Shown here piece by piece: positions 7,765-17,719 of a stretch of DNA of 64,000 nt. The notes below the pieces were generated by a model that saw nothing but the letters and a program-made list of their open reading frames with translations, did not search any database and was not told where the DNA came from. The position numbers were made by a program, and so were the translations under genes. Location of the stretch: NCBI RefSeq assembly GCF_905120345.1, contig NZ_CAJHOA010000002.1, positions 353,773 to 417,772 of the forward strand, in the 5' to 3' direction. Source of the stretch: Denitrificimonas caeni. Lineage in GTDB: Bacteria; Pseudomonadota; Gammaproteobacteria; Pseudomonadales; Pseudomonadaceae. The first letter of the stretch is position 1. Each line of letters starts with the position of its first letter.

Positions 7765-10602
7765 TTAAAACGCCTGTAAGGCTTTGTTTAGACGTTTTTC
7801 CAATAGTGCTTTACGCTGTAAAAAGTGCAGGGTTTGTCGGTGACCCTGCGTGCCTAAGTTCGATACATCAATATCAGTGATGTAACACGGATACGCGTCG
7901 TCCGTGCCACGCATGTCTAAAATATAGCGCGCAACACAATGATAAAGCTGGGCTCCATGTTGCAACTCGGAAAACTCCTGATGATTGCAATATAGTGTAA
8001 GGCCGCCGTCGGCCTCATAAATAGCCTGTACTGGATAAAAAGTGTGCTCACGATGACTGCTGACTAAGTGACAAGGCTCAATACGCTGTGGATTCGCATG
8101 TCCATCCGGATAAATACGATAATATTTCACACTCAACGGAGCCAAGGCAGCAGCATTTGCCTGAAGACAAAACTCAGTCATACTGTGCCGATGAAATAAG
8201 GCACTTAAAAAGCGTTGCAAAGGTGCCAGCAGTCTTTGTTGATCCACAAAAGGTTGCGTCTGCTGCCAGAGCCCATTGCGTTCATCGAGCACATACAAGT
8301 GTGCCTGCGCACCATCAACGCGATAGAAGATCTGTACAGTATCTGCACGACCGACTGGTAAAATAAATTTTAACACATGCCCGCGCAAAGCATATTCATC
8401 CACTCGCCAACGAATATACTCGTCCTGCTCTTGTGATAAATACTCGGTGAACGCAGCCAGATCGATAAAAGATCTAAATCCAGCACGTCCAGCACTCCAT
8501 TGCAAGATATGCAGCTGCTGCCCGATCTGCAATAGATAACGGTTTTCATCGCCCTGCTGAGTATTAGCAAAAGCCTGAGCAACTAATTGTTCAACGCGCG
8601 CGACAATCAAATCAGCTTGATTGCCAGCAAAGCAAGCCACATGAATTTGCACATCAGTCGCATGCGCTGGGCAGTCATTGAGCAACCCTGCCAAACACTG
8701 CAACACAGCATTATCGCCACTCACTCGGCTAACAATTAACTCATTCCAGCTATTTAAGACAACCTGATCAATACTTAACACTAGGTTTTCGGCCAGCCCT
8801 AAAGAACCATAGGCCGGTACCTGCTCGCTACTCCCTGACACATGGGCTTGACTGTGTTGCGGCAATGGCTCAAGGCCGATATTAACCAGCAATAAAATAC
8901 TGACGGGATAGCTACTGAGCAAGAGTGTTTCTTCTGCAACAGCAGGCAGCGGTAATGGTATTACGCGGCGTAAGCTGGTTAAAATACTGTGTAATTCAAA
9001 CTCACTTAAAGCGCTATCAGTGGTCACCAGTCGCAGCTCTGTCGAGTCATCAATGACACCGTTTAAGTATGCCCAAGCAAGCATCGGGAGTAGATTTTTT
9101 GTCCGTCTAAGAGGCGAGTGATTGTGCCACTCGTGACCCACGACACTGCCACGAAAAACGCCCCAACTGGTTTGTTCAGGCTCGTCATGCTTGCACTGCA
9201 CAAGCGTTAAGCTCTGTTCTAATAAGTCTGGAGCAATACCTGGGTTGAGGTACTCTACCTTGCCTGCTTTACGCTCAAAAGCAGCATATAAACGACGCCA
9301 AAGGATGGTTAAGTCACGGCTATTAACCGCTTGCTCGGCCTGCATGTGTTGGGCCAACTGAGTTAACAGTCGATAACTGTAAACCAGCTCATTCACCAAT
9401 AAGCTACGCTCTTTTTCAGCTTGCAAAACCTTCCAGTGCTGGCGGCGGTCGAGGTGACTGAGCAATACTGCTCGCCATTCCCACTCATGCGTAAGCTGCT
9501 CTAGCAGTCGACGGCGCCAACTGGTGGAGCGGCGTAAACGACTCTGCGTCAATCGTTTACCCACTTTGAGGTAAAAGCAGCGACGCACCAACTCTAAACG
9601 CTCCAACTCATTACGTTTCAGCAGATAAGTTTCAAGTCGTCGATAGAGCATTACATAGGAGTCGAGCTCATCAAGATTAAGCTGATCGGCATAAATAGCG
9701 CGTTTATAACTCAAACTTAAACACTGTACCTGCGGATGCTCGGTTGCATACACTTCAATCAGTAGCAACTTAAGCAAGGACTTGTAGGGTGACTCAATAC
9801 CCTTGTACAACTGCCACATCCCTGCACCAATAAACTCACTGGCAGGAATCTGCGCTAAGCAGCCGAAATCGATTACCTCATCATTGCGCAGCAACTGCTT
9901 GGCTAATAACATCGCACCATACTCTTGGTAACGATGCTCTTCAGCAACAGGAACGAACCACCACAAAGGTGTACGCCCTGCCAACCACAGTGCTGTACGG
10001 TAAAATTCATCTAGCAACAAATAGTGCTGGGTGGCACCGCAATCATCTAAAGTAAGCTGGCCATCTGGGGTTTGGCCTCTGGAAAACTGTTCTGGCTCAA
10101 TCAGGAAAAAATAAATTTTCGCACCTAAACCCGCTGCCCACTCCTGCAATACGTCACACTTGTCGCGCAACTCTTGCAGCTCTATCGGCGTTAAATCAGC
10201 GCTATGACATAACCAAAAGTCCATATCACTGTCTTCCGCATACGCGACAGAGCCAAGGCTGCCCATTAAAAATAACGCATACAAAGAATGCGCTGCCTGA
10301 GCGCCACGGACGGTTTTATAAACAAAGGAGGGCACAAAAACTTGCGCTTCTTTAATTAAATCAACACTAGGCTGATAAGCGCTGAAACCAGCCGGTGTAC
10401 TATCTGAGATATAACCCGGTAGCTGAGGATCATTTATATGCAGCAACAAAGGTAACAAGCGCAGCACCGATTGCTGGTGCTGCGTTAGAACTAAATTAGC
10501 ACGCTGTAAACGATCATGATTAACGTTTAAAAAACGCTCTCGTAAACGACTCAGATCTTGACGATCAATCCCTTTATCTATATCCAAGCGTATATCACCC
10601 AT
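7765..10602 (-). CDS. cyaA: Class I adenylate cyclase
   Basis: A 945-residue class I adenylate cyclase that makes cAMP from ATP, the signal read by Crp/Vfr. The N-terminal nucleotidyltransferase domain has the catalytic pattern GSLGSVAYAEDSDMDFWLCH at about residues 112-131, with the paired Asp residues that bind metal. It also carries the family stretch HYLLLDEFYRTALWLAGRTPLWW and, further on, GMWQLYKGIESPYKSLLKLL. The C-terminal half is the regulatory part that responds to the PTS in enterics and is less conserved. Length and motifs are complete. It lies on the opposite strand to rnk and follows the small TIGR02647-type gene by 16 bases. Confidence 0.95.
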   Translation of the reverse strand: MGDIRLDIDKGIDRQDLSRLRERFLNVNHDRLQRANLVLTQHQQSVLRLLPLLLHINDPQLPGYISDSTPAGFSAYQPSVDLIKEAQVFVPSFVYKTVRGAQAAHSLYALFLMGSLGSVAYAEDSDMDFWLCHSADLTPIELQELRDKCDVLQEWAAGLGAKIYFFLIEPEQFSRGQTPDGQLTLDDCGATQHYLLLDEFYRTALWLAGRTPLWWFVPVAEEHRYQEYGAMLLAKQLLRNDEVIDFGCLAQIPASEFIGAGMWQLYKGIESPYKSLLKLLLIEVYATEHPQVQCLSLSYKRAIYADQLNLDELDSYVMLYRRLETYLLKRNELERLELVRRCFYLKVGKRLTQSRLRRSTSWRRRLLEQLTHEWEWRAVLLSHLDRRQHWKVLQAEKERSLLVNELVYSYRLLTQLAQHMQAEQAVNSRDLTILWRRLYAAFERKAGKVEYLNPGIAPDLLEQSLTLVQCKHDEPEQTSWGVFRGSVVGHEWHNHSPLRRTKNLLPMLAWAYLNGVIDDSTELRLVTTDSALSEFELHSILTSLRRVIPLPLPAVAEETLLLSSYPVSILLLVNIGLEPLPQHSQAHVSGSSEQVPAYGSLGLAENLVLSIDQVVLNSWNELIVSRVSGDNAVLQCLAGLLNDCPAHATDVQIHVACFAGNQADLIVARVEQLVAQAFANTQQGDENRYLLQIGQQLHILQWSAGRAGFRSFIDLAAFTEYLSQEQDEYIRWRVDEYALRGHVLKFILPVGRADTVQIFYRVDGAQAHLYVLDERNGLWQQTQPFVDQQRLLAPLQRFLSALFHRHSMTEFCLQANAAALAPLSVKYYRIYPDGHANPQRIEPCHLVSSHREHTFYPVQAIYEADGGLTLYCNHQEFSELQHGAQLYHCVARYILDMRGTDDAYPCYITDIDVSNLGTQGHRQTLHFLQRKALLEKRLNKALQAF

Positions 10603-10618
10603 GACCGCTCAAACGATT

Positions 10619-10855
10619 TTAGTTCGCCTCTAAAACAGTTAACACTGCTTGCGCATGTGCTGCTGTTTCAAGACCAAGACTGGTTAAATAACCACCGTCA
10701 TCTTGGCTGATTAGGCCTTTTTCAAACAAACGCTGAACAGCCGCAACACGCTCAGCTCCAGCACTACTATGCACTTTAATGCCTTCTTGTGTACTGTCTA
10801 AATTGTATAAGCATAACACTTCGAGTTCCGCGACAATCTCAGGGGTCCAAGACAT
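10619..10855 (-). CDS. TIGR02647-type small conserved protein
   Basis: A 78-residue cytosolic protein with the pattern SWTPEIVAELEVLCLYNLDSTQEGIKVH, then GLISQDDGGYLTSLG and a C-terminal helix. It matches my memory of the small TIGR02647 family seen near cyaA in Pseudomonas and relatives. It looks like a compact winged-helix-like domain, but no function is known. It is followed 16 bases later by cyaA and may share its transcript. Confidence 0.75.
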   Translation of the reverse strand: MSWTPEIVAELEVLCLYNLDSTQEGIKVHSSAGAERVAAVQRLFEKGLISQDDGGYLTSLGLETAAHAQAVLTVLEAN

Positions 10856-10913
10856 AATTTACTCCACCTATTTATTAGGTAATAAAGGACTTGCGTAACA
10901 ACTGCTGTGCATT

Positions 10914-11384
10914 TTAAGGCGCATCAGGCAATTGCGGTAATGCACGTAATGCGCGTTCATAAGCAACCCTATCAAATGGTTGCTCAGCCTCTAACATTTC
11001 GCTAATTTGCCACGCTAAAACCTGTGCCATCATTTGCACACTCTCTTCGCGTGTATGCCCAACTAAAGTCAGCTTATTCAGCACCGCCTGTACAGCGGGT
11101 GGTTGCTGATCAGCTAACTGATTTTCAATCGCGTCGATCAATTTTTCTTCGACAAACTGATCTTCAGCCTCATCGTCTACAGGTTGCGACGCCGTCTCTG
11201 GCGGCGCAGATGGCAAAGACTTGGAGTCATCACAATCGCCGACAGGCACGCCACCCTCATCAAGCTGACACAGCATACAATCATCTGCATCACCTTGATT
11301 GGTTTCCACATAACGCACCTTGCGGCTGGCTGAAGCGCGATCCGCCGACACTTGAAAACGTAGGTCTCTCGGTTTATCAGTCAC
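10914..11384 (-). CDS. Acidic conserved protein of unknown function
   Basis: I do not firmly recognise this 156-residue protein. The N-terminal half is low-complexity and acidic, with a CMLC motif at about residues 37-40 (a possible metal or redox pair). The C-terminal 75 residues are helical (LIDAIENQLADQQPPAVQ... LNKLTLVGHTREESVQMMAQVLAWQISEML) and end in FDRVAYERALRALPQLP, which resembles DUF1841-type C-termini. I start at the GTG at 11384, five bases after a GGAGG. A TTG at 11396 would include that site in the coding region. It lies between argH and the TIGR02647-type gene. Confidence 0.6.
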   Translation of the reverse strand: MTDKPRDLRFQVSADRASASRKVRYVETNQGDADDCMLCQLDEGGVPVGDCDDSKSLPSAPPETASQPVDDEAEDQFVEEKLIDAIENQLADQQPPAVQAVLNKLTLVGHTREESVQMMAQVLAWQISEMLEAEQPFDRVAYERALRALPQLPDAP

Positions 11385-11431
11385 GCTCACCTCCAAAACA
11401 ATCGATTAACTTAGCCGCAAGTGTACAGTGC

Positions 11432-12826
11432 TTAGCGACTCGTCAATAGCTCACGACCACGCTGCACTGCCGCTCGCACTTGTGCCGGAGCAGTACCACC
11501 AATGTGGTTACGCGCATTCACCGAGCCGTCCAAGGTCAACACGGCAAAGACATCATCACCAATCTGCGTACTGAACTGCTGTAACTCAGCCAAGCTCATT
11601 TGCGCTAAATCCCTACCAACCTTTACACCATAACCTACTGCATGACCGACAATTTCATGACAATCACGGAACGGTAAACCTTTGCCGACTAAGTAGTCTG
11701 CAAGGTCGGTGGCCGTTGAGAAACCGCGCAAAGCTGCTTCACGCATAATATCGTGCTTAGGCTTAATGGCTGGCACCATATCAGCGAAAGCACGCAAGCT
11801 GTCGCGCAAGGTATCAGCAGCATCAAACAGCGGCTCTTTATCTTCTTGGTTATCTTTGTTGTAGGCCAGCGGTTGGCCTTTCATCAAGGTTAATAAGCCC
11901 ATTAAAGCACCGAACACACGACCACTTTTGCCACGCACTAACTCCGGGACATCAGGGTTTTTCTTTTGCGGCATAATTGAGCTGCCAGTACAAAAACGAT
12001 CAGGCAAATCAATAAATTGAAACTGCGCAGAGGTCCACAACACCAACTCCTCGGAGAAGCGCGATAAGTGCATCATGGCGATACTGGCAGCCGCACAAAA
12101 CTCAATGGCAAAGTCACGGTCGGAGACGCCATCCAGCGAGTTACCAGACACCGCTTCAAAGCCCAGCAATTCACAGGTCATTTCGCGATCAATCGGATAG
12201 GTGGTACCGGCTAGCGCTGCACTGCCTAACGGCATACGGTTAGTACGCTTACGACAATCCACTAAGCGCTCATAGTCGCGCGAGAGCATTTCAAACCACG
12301 CCATCATATGATGGCCAAAAGTCACTGGCTGTGCGGTTTGCAAGTGGGTAAAGCCCGGCATAATAGTATCAGCATGCGCTTGTGCCAAACCCAACAAGCC
12401 TTCTTGTAAACGTGTCAGCTGAGATAAAATCAGATCAATTTCATCACGTAACCACAAGCGAATATCGGTGGCGACTTGGTCATTACGACTGCGACCCGTG
12501 TGCAGTTTTTTACCGACAATACCAACCTGCGCAGTGAGACGAGCCTCGATGTTCATATGAACATCTTCTAGCTCCGTACTCCACACGAACTGACCGTTTT
12601 CGATTTCTTTTTCAATTGACTGCAAACCAGCAACAACAGTATCGCGCTCGTCCACAGTTAATACGCCAACCTTAGCCAGCATCGTTGCATGGGCAATCGA
12701 GCCCATAATGTCATGACGATAGAGGCGCTGATCAAAATCCACCGACGCGGTAAAACGTGCGACAAATGCATCAACCGGCTCACTAAAACGACCGCCCCAC
12801 GACTGATTGGTTTTCTCGTTGCTCAT
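11432..12826 (-). CDS. argH: Argininosuccinate lyase
   Basis: ArgH splits argininosuccinate into arginine and fumarate, the last step of arginine synthesis. The 464-residue protein shows the N-terminal WGGRF, the [13 protein letters not shown] motif, the TVSxxH-like region [17 protein letters not shown], and the fumarase-superfamily signature [12 protein letters not shown] with the catalytic serine at about residue 280. I start at 12826 (MSNEKTNQ). A further in-frame ATG at 12847 adds seven atypical residues. The pairing of argH with algZ/algR further along is conserved in Pseudomonas. Confidence 0.95.
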   Translation of the reverse strand: MSNEKTNQSWGGRFSEPVDAFVARFTASVDFDQRLYRHDIMGSIAHATMLAKVGVLTVDERDTVVAGLQSIEKEIENGQFVWSTELEDVHMNIEARLTAQVGIVGKKLHTGRSRNDQVATDIRLWLRDEIDLILSQLTRLQEGLLGLAQAHADTIMPGFTHLQTAQPVTFGHHMMAWFEMLSRDYERLVDCRKRTNRMPLGSAALAGTTYPIDREMTCELLGFEAVSGNSLDGVSDRDFAIEFCAAASIAMMHLSRFSEELVLWTSAQFQFIDLPDRFCTGSSIMPQKKNPDVPELVRGKSGRVFGALMGLLTLMKGQPLAYNKDNQEDKEPLFDAADTLRDSLRAFADMVPAIKPKHDIMREAALRGFSTATDLADYLVGKGLPFRDCHEIVGHAVGYGVKVGRDLAQMSLAELQQFSTQIGDDVFAVLTLDGSVNARNHIGGTAPAQVRAAVQRGRELLTSR

Positions 12827-12899
12827 TGAATCCGCCCAGCTAAACAATAAAAGATGCGCACATAATAACAGGATGGCACAGGGTTATGCCGTCCTCGCT

Positions 12900-13340
12900 T
12901 TAATTATGTACACCGTGCTGTTTAAGCCAACTCAATAACTGCGTCAAAGGCAAAGCACCGCTTTGTCTGGCCACTTCTTGGCCATTACGAAACAAAATCA
13001 GACTCGGAATCGAACGCACACCCAACTCACCAGAAAGGGCTGGATGGGCTTCGCTGTCTAACTTAGCAAAGCGGCACTGCGTCGCTAACTGTGCAGCCAC
13101 TGCAGTAAAGGTCGGCGCAAACTGTCGGCATGGTCCACACCAACTGGCCCAGACATCGACTAATAAAGGAATATCGCCTTTACTCTGTTTGCTGAAAGTT
13201 GCCTGATCCAGGTCAAACGGCTCGCTGATAAAGATACTCTTCTTACAGGAACCACATTGTGGCTGTGCTTCACGTTTATCACTCGGAATACGGTTTAGAG
13301 TCGCGCAATGTGCGCAAGGAACAACAATAGATACAGTCAT
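12900..13340 (-). CDS. trxC: Thioredoxin 2 (zinc-binding)
   Basis: A 146-residue thioredoxin TrxC. The N-terminal zinc ribbon uses C9/C12 and C29/C32 (CAHC...CGSC), followed by a thioredoxin domain with the active site WCGPC at C68/C71 and the cis-proline in RSIPSL. It reduces protein disulfides in the cytosol, and in E. coli it belongs to the OxyR regulon. I start at 13340 (MTVSIVVPC) behind AGAGGA. An upstream ATG at 13364 would place that site inside the gene. Confidence 0.92.
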   Translation of the reverse strand: MTVSIVVPCAHCATLNRIPSDKREAQPQCGSCKKSIFISEPFDLDQATFSKQSKGDIPLLVDVWASWCGPCRQFAPTFTAVAAQLATQCRFAKLDSEAHPALSGELGVRSIPSLILFRNGQEVARQSGALPLTQLLSWLKQHGVHN

Positions 13341-13495
13341 TTTGACGTCCTCTTTATTTAACACAGCACTACTTTACCTAATTATTAACTATATAGCCCA
13401 GCCTTCTAGTAGCAGCTATTTGCTTATTGCGACCTCTTAGTCTACAACTTTAACTATTGATGGAAAAACACTCACGGCATGGAGGCTGTTTGTTT

Positions 13496-13996
13496 ATGCA
13501 ACATCAACGCGCTTTTACTCTAGTTGAATTGTGTATTGTTCTGGTCTTATTGGCGATTCTAGCTCAAGTCGCGCTGCCGTCGATGCAAGATTTCATCGAG
13601 CGCAATCAACAGCAGGCCCTATACAATCAAATTGCCCGAGCCGTGCAGAATGCGCGCACCTATGCGGTGACCCACCGTGTCCGCGTGGAGTTATGCGGTA
13701 GCGGCGACGGGTTATCCTGTGATCACGATTGGGCACAGGGCTGGCTGCTGCGTGAGTCCAGCCAGTTAACACCAGTGAGCGTCACTCAACTCAATACAGA
13801 GCAACGACGTTTGCAATGGAGTGGGTTTCAATCATCAATTAAATTTCATAGTAATGGCATCAGTCCAATGGGTAACGGCCGCTTTTATAGCTGCTACAAG
13901 CAAGAGATCAGCTGGCAACTGATTCTAAATCGTCAAGGCCGCTTACGTACCGCCAGCACGACAGAAAATGTTGCAGAACTGGCGCGCTGCAATTGA
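13496..13996 (+). CDS. FimT/GspH-family minor pseudopilin
   Basis: A 166-residue prepilin-like protein. A short basic leader MQHQR-A is followed by FTLVELCIVLVLLAILAQVALP, the class III signal cleaved by PilD with Glu at mature position 5. The rest is a GspH/FimT-type globular domain with Cys pairs. It is inserted in the outer inner-membrane leaflet and may prime a type IV pilus or type II secretion pseudopilus. I start at 13496, 10 bases after GGAGG; a TTG at 13490 is an alternative. It stands alone, just upstream of AlgZ (FimS)/AlgR, which control type IV pilus minor pilin genes in Pseudomonas. Confidence 0.82.
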   Translation: MQHQRAFTLVELCIVLVLLAILAQVALPSMQDFIERNQQQALYNQIARAVQNARTYAVTHRVRVELCGSGDGLSCDHDWAQGWLLRESSQLTPVSVTQLNTEQRRLQWSGFQSSIKFHSNGISPMGNGRFYSCYKQEISWQLILNRQGRLRTASTTENVAELARCN

Positions 13997-14077
13997 TAGC
14001 CAACGAGCATAAATTATTATCGATAATATCCACAACAACACTTGCCGCCCACCACAGCATCAGGTAACACTGCGGAT

Positions 14078-15166
14078 ATGAACAGATCGAATAACAGCAC
14101 AAAAACCACGGATGATTTTTTCCTACCGGAGCTCTGCCAAGCAGAAGCGTTGCTGGGTCTAGTGCTATTGGCAGAGTTGTTAGTTTTTGTCCTGGTTCTC
14201 GCTGAACCGATGGTGACCGGCTTTGACTGGATGCGTTTGGCGCTAACCTCATTATTTGTACAATGGATTGTTTTACTCTCTGCAGCCACGCTATGCCGTG
14301 CACGCCCTTACTTAGCCCGTTTACCGGCCGGTGCGGCAGTGCTGATTGTCTGCACACTGGTGCTGTGCTTAACCTTATTATGTACCGCAATTGCCGAGCA
14401 CTTTTACCTTACCGAAGAGTTATCACATGAGGCTCGTACGCACTTATATCTTCGCTACGCTTTAATCAGCTTAATTATGTGCGCTCTACTACTGCGTTAT
14501 TTTTATTTGCAGAGCCAATGGCGACGTCAACAGCAGGCTGAGTTAAAGGCGCGCTTGCAAGCCCTACAAGCGCGTATCCATCCACACTTTTTATTTAACA
14601 GCCTCAATAGTATCGCCAGTTTAATTGGCTCAAATCCCGATAAAGCAGAACATGCGGTGCTCGATTTATCTGACTTATTCCGTGCTAGTTTAGCCAAGCC
14701 AGACTCGCTGTCGACATGGAAAGATGAGCTCGCATTAGCAAAACAATACCTTTCCATTGAACAATATCGACTCGGCAAGCGTCTACTAGTGGTATGGAGT
14801 ATTGATGCTGTACCTGATGATCTGCCAATGCCGCATTTAACCCTGCAGCCATTATTAGAAAACGCAGTGATTTATGGTATTCAACCGAGCATTGAAGGCG
14901 GCACGATTGAAATCAATGCCGACTATGTACAAGGCGTTTTTAAGTTGCAAGTGAGCAATCCTTTTACCCCGAGCAATAATAACTACAACCCGCGTGGAAC
15001 ACGTTTAGCGTTGGATAATATTGAGGCACGCTTAAAAGCTCTGTTTGGTGCAACAGCACAATTAGCCATACAACAACACCTTAATCGTCACACCACAGGT
15101 CTAAGCTATCCTTGCTCTAGACCCTCAGCTGAGGCGCCACAACAAGATGAAGATCTTAATCGCTGA
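14078..15166 (+). CDS. algZ: Sensor histidine kinase AlgZ/FimS (LytS type)
   Basis: A 362-residue membrane sensor. Four hydrophobic segments lie in roughly residues 25-45, 52-73, 86-107 and 126-143. They are followed by the His_kinase domain with the phosphoacceptor region ARIHPHFLFNSLNS (H168 or H170) and the LQPLLENAVIYGI N-box. The G-boxes are poorly conserved, as is typical of this family. In Pseudomonas AlgZ (FimS) partners AlgR in controlling alginate, twitching and virulence genes. I prefer the ATG at 14078 (MNRSNNST... DFFLPELC). A TTG at 14042 would add 12 residues. It overlaps algR by 20 bases. Confidence 0.88.
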   Translation: MNRSNNSTKTTDDFFLPELCQAEALLGLVLLAELLVFVLVLAEPMVTGFDWMRLALTSLFVQWIVLLSAATLCRARPYLARLPAGAAVLIVCTLVLCLTLLCTAIAEHFYLTEELSHEARTHLYLRYALISLIMCALLLRYFYLQSQWRRQQQAELKARLQALQARIHPHFLFNSLNSIASLIGSNPDKAEHAVLDLSDLFRASLAKPDSLSTWKDELALAKQYLSIEQYRLGKRLLVVWSIDAVPDDLPMPHLTLQPLLENAVIYGIQPSIEGGTIEINADYVQGVFKLQVSNPFTPSNNNYNPRGTRLALDNIEARLKALFGATAQLAIQQHLNRHTTGLSYPCSRPSAEAPQQDEDLNR

Positions 15167-15887
15167 TGATGAGCCTTTAGCTCGCGAACGCTTAGCTCGA
15201 ATGCTTACAGAAATACCCTATTGCACAGTGCTACAGCCCAGTGCAGAAAACGGCTATGACGCGCTACAACTGGTGGCACGTTTAAAACCAGATATTTTGC
15301 TGCTAGATATTGGCATGCCAGGTTTAGATGGCCTGCAAGTCGCAGCACAGCTCTGCGAGCAAAGTGACGCACCAGCGGTTATATTTTGCACGGCGCATGA
15401 TGAGCATGCTTTGCAAGCCTTTGATGTCAGCGCTATTGGCTATTTGGTCAAACCTGTTCGTACTGAGCAGTTGCTGGCAGCTTTAGAAAAAGCCCAGCAC
15501 CTGAGTCCGCTACAGTTGGCGACTTTATCGCGTGCACCGCGCAGCCTCAACGTTCCTCGTACTCATCTCAGCGCTCGCACTCATAAAGGTATTGAGCTGA
15601 TTCCACTGGAGCAGGTTATCCATTGCGTGGCGGATAATAAATATGTCACCTTGCGCCATACCGACGGGGAGACCTTGCTTGACGAATCACTAAAATCCCT
15701 TGAAGAAGAGTTTGCTGAGCGTTTTGTACGTATTCATCGCAATGCCTTAGTCAGCCGCAACCATATTGAACGTTTACAGCGTACGCCCAGCGGACATTAC
15801 GAGCTGCATCTGCGCGGTGTGCCAGAAGGGCTTAGCGTCAGCCGTCGTCATGTTGCTGCCGTACGTAAATTAATGGACCAACTCTAA
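15147..15887 (+). CDS. algR: LytTR response regulator AlgR
   Basis: A 246-residue response regulator. The receiver domain carries the acidic pair DDE at 7-9, the phosphoacceptor D54 in LLLDIGMPGLDG, Thr in FCTAHDEHA and Lys in YLVKPV. A LytTR DNA-binding domain follows (about 145-246) with VADNKYVTLRH and RIHRNALVSRNHIERL. Its start lies inside the end of algZ, so the pair is translationally coupled. The algZR-hemCD order is a hallmark of Pseudomonas. Confidence 0.92.
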   Translation: MKILIADDEPLARERLARMLTEIPYCTVLQPSAENGYDALQLVARLKPDILLLDIGMPGLDGLQVAAQLCEQSDAPAVIFCTAHDEHALQAFDVSAIGYLVKPVRTEQLLAALEKAQHLSPLQLATLSRAPRSLNVPRTHLSARTHKGIELIPLEQVIHCVADNKYVTLRHTDGETLLDESLKSLEEEFAERFVRIHRNALVSRNHIERLQRTPSGHYELHLRGVPEGLSVSRRHVAAVRKLMDQL

Positions 15888-15982
15888 CGGTCTGCAGAAA
15901 ACTTGCTTGCGCGCATGAGGCAAGCCTGCGCTGTGCCTGTTATCATCCCTACTATGAGAATTGATAACTTTGGATCATAACT

Positions 15983-16942
15983 ATGTCTGCAAATGAACAG
16001 TCTGTCCGTGAAATTCGTATTGCCACCCGCAAAAGCGCTTTAGCGTTGTGGCAGGCAGAATTTGTTAAAGCCGAACTTGAAGCGGCTCACCCACACTTAA
16101 CCGTGACCTTAGTGCCGATGGTCAGTCGGGGCGATCAACTGCTTGATTCACCTTTATCAAAAATTGGCGGCAAAGGCCTTTTTGTTAAAGAACTGGAAAG
16201 TGCTCTACTGTCCAAAGAAGCCGATATTGCTGTGCACTCGATGAAAGATGTGCCAATGGCGTTTCCACCCGGTTTAGGTTTGTACTGCATCTGTGAGCGT
16301 GAAGACCCACGCGATGCTTTTGTTTCCAACAACTACGCCTGCTTAGAGGACTTGCCACAAGGTAGCATTGTCGGCACATCCAGCCTACGTCGCCAAGCAC
16401 AGCTATTAGCTCAGCGCCCAGACTTACAGATTAATTTTTTACGCGGCAACGTCAATACCCGTTTAGCCAAGCTGGATGCCGGCGAATACGATGCCATTAT
16501 TCTCGCTGCGGCCGGCTTACTGCGCTTAGGCTTTGCTGAACGGATTCGTAGCAGCTTAGATGTCAGCAGTAGCTTGCCTGCCGGAGGACAAGGTGCAGTG
16601 GGTATCGAATGCCGCAGCGATGACAGCGAGATTCATGCATTATTAAAACCTTTACATCACGCTGATACGGCAGTTCGTGTTAGCGCTGAACGCGCACTCA
16701 ATAAACATCTCAATGGTGGCTGCCAAGTACCGATCGCCTGCTATGCAGTATTAGAAGATGAACAGTTATGGTTGCGTGGCTTTGTTGGCCAGCCTGACGC
16801 ATCGGTGTTGCTGCGCGCTGAACAGCGTGCGCATAAAGATGATGCTGAAGCCTTAGGTATTGCTGTAGCTAAAGACCTCTTAGCCCAAGGTGCGGGCGAA
16901 ATCCTTGCCGCACTCTACGCCGAAGAGACACCTGTAACGTGA
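15983..16942 (+). CDS. hemC: Porphobilinogen deaminase
   Basis: HemC polymerises four porphobilinogens into hydroxymethylbilane. The 319-residue protein has [16 protein letters not shown] at the start, [38 protein letters not shown], the catalytic Asp region [11 protein letters not shown] and the cofactor-bearing Cys in NGGCQVPIA at about residue 245. It opens the hemC-hemD-hemX-hemY operon and overlaps hemD by 4 bases. Confidence 0.96.
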   Translation: MSANEQSVREIRIATRKSALALWQAEFVKAELEAAHPHLTVTLVPMVSRGDQLLDSPLSKIGGKGLFVKELESALLSKEADIAVHSMKDVPMAFPPGLGLYCICEREDPRDAFVSNNYACLEDLPQGSIVGTSSLRRQAQLLAQRPDLQINFLRGNVNTRLAKLDAGEYDAIILAAAGLLRLGFAERIRSSLDVSSSLPAGGQGAVGIECRSDDSEIHALLKPLHHADTAVRVSAERALNKHLNGGCQVPIACYAVLEDEQLWLRGFVGQPDASVLLRAEQRAHKDDAEALGIAVAKDLLAQGAGEILAALYAEETPVT

Positions 16943-17709
16943 AACAGTGGCGCGTGTTAATTACGCGGCCCACAGCGGACAGCGCAGTGTTGGCTGCGCT
17001 GTTGGCCGAACAGCAGATCTATAGCAGTAGCTTACCGCTCTTAGAAATTGAAGCGCTGCTAGAAACGCCTGCGCAACGCTCGCAGATACTCAATCTTGAT
17101 CGCTATTGTGCTGTGATTGTCGTGAGCAAACCCGCCGCAATCTTAGGCTTGCAGCGCGTTGATCAATATTGGCCACAACCGCTCGCTGAACAACACTGGT
17201 TTAGCGTCGGTGCAGGAACAGGGCGTATCTTGGCTGATTATGGTTTATCAGTCAGCTGGCCTGAACAGGGTGATGACAGTGAAGCTTTATTAGCCCTGCC
17301 GAAGTTTTTAGAGATCACGAGTATAGAAGATGCTCGCGTTTTAATTATGCGAGCAGATGTTGGCCGTGACTTTCTCGCCGAGCAATTAAAACAGCGCGGC
17401 GTGCAAGTTGATTTTTTACCGCTTTATCGCCGCAGCTTACCCGTTTATCCTACAGATACATTAGTGACGCGCATCCAACAACAACAGCTCAATGGTCTTG
17501 TGGTCAGTAGTGAGCAGGGACTGCGTCACTTAATTGAATTAGCTGGGGACGCATGGTCAACGCTAGCATCTTTAGCGTTATTTGTGCCCAGTCCACGCGT
17601 TGCACATATTGCCCAAGAGTTAGGCGCACAGCATGTGATTGATTGTCGGGGAGCTAGTAACCAGGCTTTATTAAAGGCTTTGACCGCGCATGCCGTACCA
17701 ACAGCATAA
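16939..17709 (+). CDS. hemD: Uroporphyrinogen-III synthase
   Basis: HemD closes and inverts ring D of hydroxymethylbilane to give uroporphyrinogen III. The 256-residue product starts with GTG, overlapping the hemC TGA (GTGA). The family is weakly conserved. Support comes from LITRPTADS at the N-terminus, [40 protein letters not shown] and [12 protein letters not shown], all typical of the two-domain HemD fold, and from its position after hemC. Confidence 0.93.
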   Translation: MKQWRVLITRPTADSAVLAALLAEQQIYSSSLPLLEIEALLETPAQRSQILNLDRYCAVIVVSKPAAILGLQRVDQYWPQPLAEQHWFSVGAGTGRILADYGLSVSWPEQGDDSEALLALPKFLEITSIEDARVLIMRADVGRDFLAEQLKQRGVQVDFLPLYRRSLPVYPTDTLVTRIQQQQLNGLVVSSEQGLRHLIELAGDAWSTLASLALFVPSPRVAHIAQELGAQHVIDCRGASNQALLKALTAHAVPTA

Positions 17710-17719
17710 GGATTTAATC

